Below are positions 32,111 to 39,736 of a stretch of 64,000 nucleotides of DNA, in pieces. The notes under the pieces are model-generated. The model made no database searches and was not told where the DNA came from. It worked only from the letters and a program-made list of their open reading frames with translations. The translations under genes were made by a program, and so were the position numbers. Numbering within the stretch: position 1 is the stretch's first letter; every line of letters begins with the position of its first letter. This DNA is from UBA1757 sp963617485 (lineage in GTDB: Bacteria; Bacteroidota; Bacteroidia; Bacteroidales; UBA1402). Location: assembly GCA_963617485.1 (NCBI GenBank), contig CAVEPA010000008.1, forward strand, positions 1 through 64,000, read 5' to 3'.

Positions 32111-34036
32111 ATGAAAAAAATGAACAAATTTTTCGCCGCCATGTTTGCGGCTGCAGCGCTCCTCGCGGGATCTTATGCCTGCACCAATCTTGACGAGCAC
32201 ATTTACTCCGACCTTTCTCCCGAAAACCTTTCGGGCAGTGAAGACGAGGTTATGGATATGATGGGCAACCTCTATGCCCAGCTCCGTTTCTCGTATTGGG
32301 CTTGGGAGGGCTACTTCGACATCAACGAGGAGAGCAGCGACCTGCTGATGACCCCTTACCGTACTTATGGTGGCTGGGGCGCTCAGTATATCAACCTGCA
32401 CCAGAACAATCCCTATGCCGGTATTCCTCACCTTTATCAAGAGTGGTACTATTGCTACAATGCCATCGAGAAGGCCAACCAGTTGCTCGAGACTGAAACC
32501 ATCAAGAACAACACTGAAGCTGCCGCTGAAGTTCGTGCCGTGCGCGCACTGTGCTACTTTATCGTATTCGACCTGTGGCGTAATGTTCCCCTCGAAACCG
32601 ACTATACTGTTTCCAGCGCAGCCGGTTATATGCCGCAACAGTCGGCTCCCGAACATGTTTGGGATTTTATGGCTAAGGAAGTGGAAGAAATTATCCCGCT
32701 GATGTCTACCGACAAGAAGTATGGCCGTATGAACAAATACGCCGCTTGTATGTTGGCCGCCAAGGTTTTCCTCATGCATGACAGCTGGCTTCGCGGATTC
32801 GAAAAAGACGCTACTCCCAGTCTGGTGATGAGCGAACACGCCCTTGCTAACCGCAACTGGGACAGCGAATTCTTCAAGACCAATGCCGACAACGACAACA
32901 AATGGTACAAGAAAGCCTTCCAATATGCCAAACTGGTGGTTGACGAAGGCGGTTATACCCTGGCAGAAAATTATCTTGACAACAGCCGCTGCAACCTCAA
33001 CGCAGCACCCGAAGTGATTTTTGTACTGCCGCTTGATGGTGCAAAGGCTTCTCATAACTATTTGGTAAACAAGTGCTTCGTTGGTCGCGGTGGTCAGGCT
33101 TTCGGCTTCAGCGGTTCTCCTTGGAACGGCTCTTGCGCAGTGCCTCAGTTCATCCATTCTTACGACCCCGAAGACACCCGTCTTACCGATACTTGGGCTA
33201 TTGGTCAGCAGTATTATGCTTCCGATGGTTTCCCCATTTACGAGGCCGAACAGAAACGCAGTGACAAGGGTGCTGATATGCTCACCGATGCCGCCATTGC
33301 AGCTGAACCCCGTCACAAGGAACACAGCCACGCAGCCGGCAACTATCCGTTGATCTACACCGTTGAGGTTCATTCCATCAATACCCCTGGTGCTTACGAC
33401 TTCGAAGGTGCCCGTTTCAAAAAGCAGGAAATTGTGGCTGGCAACGTCGGCACTTATGGCGATGACGTATGCTTCTACCGTTTGTCTGACGCTTACTTTA
33501 TCATGGCCGAAACCGTGCTCCGTACTCCCGGTGGCATTGAAGGCTATGGCGATAACGACGCTGCCGGCTGGGTAACCAAGGTGCGCGAGCGTGCATTCAA
33601 GAACAATCCTGCCAAGGCTATCCGTACCGCTGAACAGCTTCGCGCCGACAGCCAGTACGACTACGGCGTGCGCGAGTGCACCACCAGTACCTCCGCCAAT
33701 CCTTATGCAGACTTTAAGTACGATGCCGACGGCAATGTGAAGCCTGCTTCGTTCACCAACTATACGCAAGACAGGGAAGCTACCATCGAACTGGGCGGTT
33801 TGTTGGATGACCTGGCTTGGGAATTTGTGGGCGAACATCACCGCAAGCAAGACCTGCAGCGCTTCATGCTGAGCGACGGCCGCAACGTCTACAACGGCAA
33901 GACCTGGTTCTGCCGCAAAGACAAGATGAAGGTGGGCGATTGGCACAACAACGTGTTCCCCATCTACACCGACTTTGTTCAATCCAACAAGAATATCAAG
34001 CAGAACTACGGTTTCGTCGATTCTCTTGACGAATAG
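32111..34036 (+). CDS. SusD/RagB-type surface glycan-binding lipoprotein
   Basis: A 641-residue lipoprotein (lipobox AGSYAC) with acidic residues just after Cys (TNLDEH), as in lipoproteins sent to the cell surface. The SusD fold is marked by the TPR-like helices (EVMDMMGNLYAQL, YNAIEKANQLLE, RAVRALCYFIVFDLWRNVPLE) and the C-terminal ATIELGGLLDDLAWEFVGEHHRKQDLQRF. It lies 18 bases behind susC and acts as the lid and capture protein of that transporter. Confidence 0.94.
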   Translation: MKKMNKFFAAMFAAAALLAGSYACTNLDEHIYSDLSPENLSGSEDEVMDMMGNLYAQLRFSYWAWEGYFDINEESSDLLMTPYRTYGGWGAQYINLHQNNPYAGIPHLYQEWYYCYNAIEKANQLLETETIKNNTEAAAEVRAVRALCYFIVFDLWRNVPLETDYTVSSAAGYMPQQSAPEHVWDFMAKEVEEIIPLMSTDKKYGRMNKYAACMLAAKVFLMHDSWLRGFEKDATPSLVMSEHALANRNWDSEFFKTNADNDNKWYKKAFQYAKLVVDEGGYTLAENYLDNSRCNLNAAPEVIFVLPLDGAKASHNYLVNKCFVGRGGQAFGFSGSPWNGSCAVPQFIHSYDPEDTRLTDTWAIGQQYYASDGFPIYEAEQKRSDKGADMLTDAAIAAEPRHKEHSHAAGNYPLIYTVEVHSINTPGAYDFEGARFKKQEIVAGNVGTYGDDVCFYRLSDAYFIMAETVLRTPGGIEGYGDNDAAGWVTKVRERAFKNNPAKAIRTAEQLRADSQYDYGVRECTTSTSANPYADFKYDADGNVKPASFTNYTQDREATIELGGLLDDLAWEFVGEHHRKQDLQRFMLSDGRNVYNGKTWFCRKDKMKVGDWHNNVFPIYTDFVQSNKNIKQNYGFVDSLDE

Positions 34037-34096
34037 TCTCTGAAACTACTTGTTTTACAACCAATAACTTTACTATCAACTTTTAAAAACAACAAG

Positions 34097-35611
34097 ATGA
34101 AAAAGTATTTTAGAATCTTTATGCTTGCTGCAGCTGTGCTTTGCTTTGCAGCTTGTGAGAAAACCCCGAAACCCCAAACAGGTGGTGGAGAGGAAGGCGA
34201 ATCTGTAGAAAAGGCCGTCAAGGTCGATGTCAACTTTATTGTCGGCAGTGACTATGCCAATGCCCAAATGCCCGGCGAAGAAATTCTGGCTTTCTTCGAT
34301 ATGACGGCTGCCGAATTCTATGCCGCTATGGGTACTTATGAAGGCTCTGCAGCCGATGGTACCACTGCCCAGATAAACAACACCATTCAATTCGGTCTTG
34401 TTAACGGCAATAACTATGAAGATCTCAAATTCATTCCTTCAACCAGCAACAACTTTGGTCATTGGGTAGGTACTGATTCCAAACTTACCTATTGGAATGG
34501 TCGTGAAGAAAACGGTTGGGTAGTATGCGCCGAAAGCCAGGCTACTTGGGGTGAAGAAGCTCCCACAGACGAAACCTTGGCCGATATCTTCAACTTCGGT
34601 ATTTACGACGGTGCCAGCCACGAGGCCGGAACCAAGGAAGTCTTCACGGAAGTATTCTATTACATCGTTCCCGAAACCGAACAAGAAAGACTTTTCTATG
34701 TTGAATGGAACATCAACTTCGTAGAAGCCGGTGCAGTTGAACTCAGCATCGCCGGTGAACAAACTATCGAAGAAACTGTCGACTACAATGGTGAGTACGC
34801 TTCCTTCTCTATCGACGAGAAGATTGATGCCGCTGCTATTGAAAAAGCTATCGGTATTTCCGCTGCTGACGCTACCATCTATGCTATCAACGCTGACGGC
34901 AGTGTTTATGCTATTCCCGGAACCAACTTCTGGTACAGCGTTGCCGGTGACGTTCAGTCTTGGGGCGAAGGTTGCGGTATCGACATCAACAAGGATGCCG
35001 GCACTTGGGCTTTCTGCATGTATCCCGAGGCAACTTTGGCCGGCCAGACTTGCCAGGGTGCCATCGCTTTTGTGAACCCCGACAACATGAAGGCTTACAA
35101 GGTAACTGTAAAGGTTAACATCAAGGGTATCGAAAAAGTTGTTCCCGAAGACGAAAGTAAGATGAAAGATACAAGTGTTGACGCTATCTTCAACGTTACT
35201 TCCAGCGAAGGTGCTACTGTTGACTTGAGTGAAGATATTGCAGCAGCTTTCCAGATTAGCGCTGAACAGTTTGCCAAGGCTTATACCGCCGGTCAGGTTA
35301 CCTGTAAGGCTTATGTAGGCGAAACCGAAGTTACTCAGAGCGGTGGCGGCATTATGGGCTGCTGGTTCGATGCAAACGGCAACTGGTGCGAATATGGCAC
35401 TACCGACGATGCCGGCAATGCTATCCGCAGCTACTTTGCTGAGTTCTACAACAATTATACTGCTACGGTAGGTTTCTATGAATCTGATATGGCAGGTGTC
35501 AACGGCAAGACCATTGATACTTTCAAGGTACAGGTAACCTATACGGGCGAAACCGCTAGCGCAACTGCTACCATTAACTTCAAGATAACTTTTGCTCTTC
35601 CCGCTGAATAG
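34097..35611 (+). CDS. Surface lipoprotein with three related beta domains (DUF4859-like)
   Basis: A 504-residue lipoprotein (lipobox LCFAAC) in the position of SusE/SusF. It seems to hold three related domains, at about 35-225, 226-345 and 350-504. Each has a helix that follows a conserved pattern (FFDMTAAEFYAAMG, AAIEKAIGISAADATIY, AAFQISAEQFAKAY), then a Trp/Tyr-rich central part ending with alternating beta strands. The same pattern occurs at the C-terminus of two of the metallopeptidase-like proteins downstream. DUF4859 is my best family match. A role in binding the target polymer at the surface is inferred from the position. No catalytic motif is visible. Confidence 0.7.
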   Translation: MKKYFRIFMLAAAVLCFAACEKTPKPQTGGGEEGESVEKAVKVDVNFIVGSDYANAQMPGEEILAFFDMTAAEFYAAMGTYEGSAADGTTAQINNTIQFGLVNGNNYEDLKFIPSTSNNFGHWVGTDSKLTYWNGREENGWVVCAESQATWGEEAPTDETLADIFNFGIYDGASHEAGTKEVFTEVFYYIVPETEQERLFYVEWNINFVEAGAVELSIAGEQTIEETVDYNGEYASFSIDEKIDAAAIEKAIGISAADATIYAINADGSVYAIPGTNFWYSVAGDVQSWGEGCGIDINKDAGTWAFCMYPEATLAGQTCQGAIAFVNPDNMKAYKVTVKVNIKGIEKVVPEDESKMKDTSVDAIFNVTSSEGATVDLSEDIAAAFQISAEQFAKAYTAGQVTCKAYVGETEVTQSGGGIMGCWFDANGNWCEYGTTDDAGNAIRSYFAEFYNNYTATVGFYESDMAGVNGKTIDTFKVQVTYTGETASATATINFKITFALPAE

Positions 35612-35627
35612 TCTTAACTGTCAACCT

Positions 35628-35663
35628 AAAGCAGGGGCATCGTGTGTGCCCCTGCTTTTTTTC
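35628..35663 (+). terminator. Strong hairpin terminator inside the susC operon
   Basis: AAAGCAGGGGCA pairs with TGCCCCTGCTTT around a 7-base loop, followed by more T residues. It stands between the surface lipoprotein gene and the first HEIGH protein gene. It either ends most transcripts here, making the three downstream genes weakly expressed, or marks a separate unit downstream. Confidence 0.85.
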
Positions 35664-35681
35664 AAAACGAATTCTAAATCT

Positions 35682-37982
35682 ATGAAAGCCATTCACCATC
35701 GTTTTTGCTTGCTCGCCTTGTTTGTGGCAATGATGTCTTTTGCGGGCTGCAACAAGCTGCAATCCGAACTGGAAGATACCTACGAGGCAACCATCACGGT
35801 TTCTGGGTCAACTTCATCTCTGACCTTGGCATCCGATGAGGGTTCTGAGGGAAAAATCACCTTCTCCTGCGATCACCAGTGGAAGCTGGAGATTCCCGAA
35901 GATGCCCGCGAATGGCTCTCTGCCGACAAGATGGAGGGCGGCCTAAGAAAGTTTAACACCATCACCTTTATCGCCAAAGAGAATACCGGCGCTACCCGCA
36001 GGGCTACCTGTCGCATTATTTCCGGGGCCTCCCAAGCGAAAATTACCGTAATACAAGAGATGGCCGTGCTGATTATTTCGGCATCGGATGTCCCCAATAT
36101 CGACAAATACTATAAACCTGCGGAGTTCAGCGGGTTTGACATGCTGCGCAGCGATGCTCAATGGAGCTGGTGCCGCAGTGCCCAGAGTGAACATTTCTTC
36201 CTATTCTGGGGCAAGGAATATGGCGCCTATGGTCTCTATGGCCAGCAGGCCGGGGTAGAGAACACATCCCCCAAAACGCTCGATGCTTCTGACGTGATGT
36301 ATGTGGATATCGATGACCTTTTGCAGAAGGCCGAAGAGTTCTATCGCGTCAACATTGAACAACTTAAATTTGCAGAAACCGGGAATGGTTCGTCCAATCT
36401 CGACAAATATAAAATGCAGATTTATCTGCACCATACCACTACTTGGATGGCCTATGGCAGCGGTTACGACAACGTTATCGGCGCGCTCTGGATCAATCCT
36501 GCCACGTGCAAGCCTGTGGGCAGCACCATCGCTCACGAGATAGGCCATAGCTTCCAGTACCAGGTTTATGCCGATGCCATTGCTGCAGGCGCTCCCAACG
36601 ATTTTTCCACGGGCTGGCGCTACGAAATAGGGCAGGGATGCGGCTTCTGGGAACAATGCGCTCAGTGGCAGGCCTACCAAAGTTACTGCGAACAGGCCTT
36701 CACGACAGTCAATTTTACCGAATTCGTCAATAATTGCCATCGTCATTTTACACACGAACACCAACGCTATGCCAGTTATTTCCTGATGTGGTACTGGGCC
36801 AGTCTGCATGGTGTTCAGGAAATAGGCGAACTTTGGCGGCTGTGTCAGAAGCCAGAGGATCCTATCGAGACCTATCAGCGCAAGCACAACCTTGGCATTG
36901 AGCAGCTCAACGACGAGCTTTATGACTATGCGGCCCGCTGTGTGAGCTGGGACTTCCCCGTGGAGGCCACCAACCTTTACGAAGGCCAACTGACGGGTGT
37001 TACGGCTCCCGTGAGTGAGTTCGGCAAAGACTATATCGGCAAAATCGGTTGGGCCTCCAAGTACGATGCCGCTACTGGTTTCTATGCAGTGGACACTGCC
37101 CGCGCTCCCGAGGCCACAGGCTTTAACCATATCCGCCTGAACCTCCCCGAAGATGGACAGCATATTTCCGTGCGCTTCGAGTCGCTGGTAGGCCAGGCTC
37201 CTTACCACAAAGTGAGCGACCCATCCATTGCCCAATGGAGAGTTGGTTTTGTGGCCCTTATGCAGGACGCTAGCCGTCAATACAGCACACCAACGGTGGT
37301 GAGTGGCTCGGCCGATATCGAATACACTGTTCCGACAGGCTGCCAGAAGCTTTATATGGTAGTGGCCGCCACGCCCAAGCGTTATTTGCAACATCTTTGG
37401 GACGAAAACAACAGCAACGACGAACACTGGCCGTATCAAGTCAAGTTTAGCGGTACCGACTTGTTCGGCAATATCAGCTTCGATGGCAGTGAAAAACCCT
37501 ATAGCACCAGTTTCGAGCGTAGCATCAGTGCTTCTGCCGCTGCGGGCTATGCCGGTCCCAGCTGGGAAATGGACGAAGATTTGATGGTGGGCCTGGCCAA
37601 GGCATTTGTGATGCAACCTTCCGATATCAAGGCTGCCATCACCACCGATATTAATAATGTACGCAGCAGCAAGGTTAAGTTCTTGGCGGTGAATTCCGAT
37701 GGCAAACTCGACGCTTCGTACATGTCTTCTACGGCCGACAAGTACTATACGGCCAACGGATTCGGCTTCTGGCTGGATGCCGAGGGCAATAACAAGGGCT
37801 GGAGCGCCGGCTATACCTTCGTGGAATATACGCCAACATCCTGGACTTTCCAATTCGGTGTTCATCCCGACAAGGTCAAGAGCGGCTCCATCAAAGAGGG
37901 CGATGTGCTGCCTGTGAATGTGGCCTTTGTCTATAACACCGCCGTTGTGACGATTAACTTCAAGATTAAAATAACCAAATGA
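35682..37982 (+). CDS. Putative metallopeptidase lipoprotein 1 (BACON, HEIGH domain, DUF4859-like)
   Basis: A 766-residue lipoprotein (lipobox SFAGC). The ATG at 35682 is chosen because the signal peptide begins there. A BACON domain occupies about 30-125 (ITFSCDHQWKLEIPEDAREWLSADK, in part). The central domain (about 150-440) bears SEHFFLFWGKEYGAYG, then zinc-site motif HEIGHSFQY at 285-293, and FWEQCAQW with E324 as a probable third ligand, which is a gluzincin-like pattern resembling DUF6055 proteins. A beta domain with PTGCQKLYMVVAATPKRY follows. The C-terminal 140 residues match the DUF4859-like repeats of the lipoprotein upstream. Its stop overlaps the next start. Peptidase activity is inferred. 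Confidence 0.75.
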   Translation: MKAIHHRFCLLALFVAMMSFAGCNKLQSELEDTYEATITVSGSTSSLTLASDEGSEGKITFSCDHQWKLEIPEDAREWLSADKMEGGLRKFNTITFIAKENTGATRRATCRIISGASQAKITVIQEMAVLIISASDVPNIDKYYKPAEFSGFDMLRSDAQWSWCRSAQSEHFFLFWGKEYGAYGLYGQQAGVENTSPKTLDASDVMYVDIDDLLQKAEEFYRVNIEQLKFAETGNGSSNLDKYKMQIYLHHTTTWMAYGSGYDNVIGALWINPATCKPVGSTIAHEIGHSFQYQVYADAIAAGAPNDFSTGWRYEIGQGCGFWEQCAQWQAYQSYCEQAFTTVNFTEFVNNCHRHFTHEHQRYASYFLMWYWASLHGVQEIGELWRLCQKPEDPIETYQRKHNLGIEQLNDELYDYAARCVSWDFPVEATNLYEGQLTGVTAPVSEFGKDYIGKIGWASKYDAATGFYAVDTARAPEATGFNHIRLNLPEDGQHISVRFESLVGQAPYHKVSDPSIAQWRVGFVALMQDASRQYSTPTVVSGSADIEYTVPTGCQKLYMVVAATPKRYLQHLWDENNSNDEHWPYQVKFSGTDLFGNISFDGSEKPYSTSFERSISASAAAGYAGPSWEMDEDLMVGLAKAFVMQPSDIKAAITTDINNVRSSKVKFLAVNSDGKLDASYMSSTADKYYTANGFGFWLDAEGNNKGWSAGYTFVEYTPTSWTFQFGVHPDKVKSGSIKEGDVLPVNVAFVYNTAVVTINFKIKITK

Positions 37983-39736
37983 TGAAAAAGATTTTTCCTT
38001 TGATTCTAGCCTTGGCGCTGCCGTTCTTCTGTGCCTGTCATCCCGAAGAACCGGTAGATACCTATGAGGCTACCATTAAATTCCCCTTCGGCTCCAATCT
38101 CGATATTGCAGCTTTGGAGGGTTCTACAGCTACTTTCCAATTCACCTGCGACCACGAGTGGCGTTTGGAGATGGACGATGAAGCGTCTGCTTGGCTTCAC
38201 CCCAACAAGACTGAAGGTGCTGTCAAGAAAGTGCTCACCATCAAGTTTACGGCCGATGTCAACACCGGCGCGGCTAGAACCGCTCAGTGCCGCATTGTTT
38301 CGGGTGCCAGCAGCAAGGACTTCACTGTTACGCAACAACAGGTGGCCATAGTGCTGTCGGCTTCGGATGTGCAGGATTTGGACAAGTTCTACCAGCCTGC
38401 CGAGTTCAATTACGACCTTTTGCGCAGCGATAGCCGTTGGAGCTGGTGCCGCAGCAAGCAGAGCGAACACTTCGTGGTGTTCTGGGATGCCAAGTACGGC
38501 GAATATGGTCTTTACGGCGAACGCTTGGGTCAGGCCAATACTTCGCCCAGCACCTGCAAGAAGTCTTCCATGAAGGTGGATATCGATGATTTGCTGAAGA
38601 AGGCCGAAGAATTCTACGACCTTAACGTGAACCGCCTGGGTTTCGCCCGCACCGGCAAGGGTCAGTCGGTACTCGACAAGTATAAGATGCAGATTTACAT
38701 CCTCTATCAGGACGAATGGCTGGCTACTGGCAGCGGTTACGACAATACCATCGGTGCGTTGTGGGTCAACCCCAGCACCTGTCAGCCCGTGGGCAGCACC
38801 ATCGGCCACGAAATCGGCCACAGCTTCCAGTACATGACTTTCTGCGACTATCTGCTGCAGCAAGGCATCGAGGGTGATGCCGCTATCAATGCCAAGACCA
38901 ATCAAGGCCCCGGCTGGCGCTACGGATTTGGTGCAAGCGGAGCAGGTGGCAATGCTTTTTGGGAACAAACGGCGCAGTGGCAGTCGTTCCAGCTGGAAAA
39001 ATACCGCAGTGGCGCTTTCAGCGGATGGTATTCCGAATATACCACTTCTGCCTATCTGCATGTGATACACGAACGTCCGCGTTACGCAAACTACTTTATT
39101 CATTGGTGGTGGGTTGAGGAAACGGGCGACATCTCTTTTATCGGACGTCTGTGGAACGAGGCCGAATATCCCGAAGATCCTGTGGAAACTTATATGCGTT
39201 TGATGGGCTATGATGTGGAGGCGATGAACAACTCCATGTGGCAGTATGCCGCTCACATGCTTACTTACGATACCGAGGAGTTGCGCAATTACGGCAAGAA
39301 TAATATCGGAGCCACCGCCATTACCAATATCTCCAAGAATGCGGAAGACTGGTGGGAGATAGCCGCATCCAAGGCTCCTGAAACCACTGGTTCCAACGCT
39401 ATTAGAATGACCATCCCATCCGATAACAAGGTGGCCGTGACACTGGAACACAATCTGGGCATCTCCGGTTGCGTATCGGGTAGTATCACCCAAGCCGGCT
39501 GGCGCTATGGTTTTGTTGCCTATGGCGGTGGCAGAACCTATTACAGCCCCGTTTGGAGTGCTACTGGCGAACAGCAGACCTGGGACGTACCCGCCGGTGC
39601 CAGCAAGCTTTGGCTGGTAGTGACCGGTGCCCCCACGAAATACGAACGCCACGCCTGGAGCGACGAGAGCGACTCCAAGGATACCAAGTGGCCCTGGAAA
39701 GCTAAATTTGAAGGAACTAAACCCTATGGAAAATGA
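37979..39736 (+). CDS. Putative metallopeptidase lipoprotein 2 (BACON, HEIGH domain)
   Basis: A 585-residue paralogue of the protein before it. The lipobox is PFFCAC, with acidic residues after Cys (HPEEPVD). The BACON domain is at about 25-120 (FQFTCDHEWRLEMDDEASAWLHPNK, in part). The catalytic-type domain has SEHFVVFWDAKYGEYGLYG, HEIGHSFQY at 277-285 and FWEQTAQWQSFQ with E329. Unlike its two neighbours it ends after the beta domain (WPWKAKFEGTKPYGK) and lacks the C-terminal DUF4859-like module. It overlaps both neighbours by four bases, so the three are translated as one coupled set. Confidence 0.75.
   Translation: MMKKIFPLILALALPFFCACHPEEPVDTYEATIKFPFGSNLDIAALEGSTATFQFTCDHEWRLEMDDEASAWLHPNKTEGAVKKVLTIKFTADVNTGAARTAQCRIVSGASSKDFTVTQQQVAIVLSASDVQDLDKFYQPAEFNYDLLRSDSRWSWCRSKQSEHFVVFWDAKYGEYGLYGERLGQANTSPSTCKKSSMKVDIDDLLKKAEEFYDLNVNRLGFARTGKGQSVLDKYKMQIYILYQDEWLATGSGYDNTIGALWVNPSTCQPVGSTIGHEIGHSFQYMTFCDYLLQQGIEGDAAINAKTNQGPGWRYGFGASGAGGNAFWEQTAQWQSFQLEKYRSGAFSGWYSEYTTSAYLHVIHERPRYANYFIHWWWVEETGDISFIGRLWNEAEYPEDPVETYMRLMGYDVEAMNNSMWQYAAHMLTYDTEELRNYGKNNIGATAITNISKNAEDWWEIAASKAPETTGSNAIRMTIPSDNKVAVTLEHNLGISGCVSGSITQAGWRYGFVAYGGGRTYYSPVWSATGEQQTWDVPAGASKLWLVVTGAPTKYERHAWSDESDSKDTKWPWKAKFEGTKPYGK

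Noticed and set aside
31196..33982. A 928-codon open frame on the minus strand, antisense to susC/susD
   Set aside because: The plus strand carries unmistakable SusC and SusD proteins over the same bases, and the antisense translation has no recognisable domain. It arises from codon bias.
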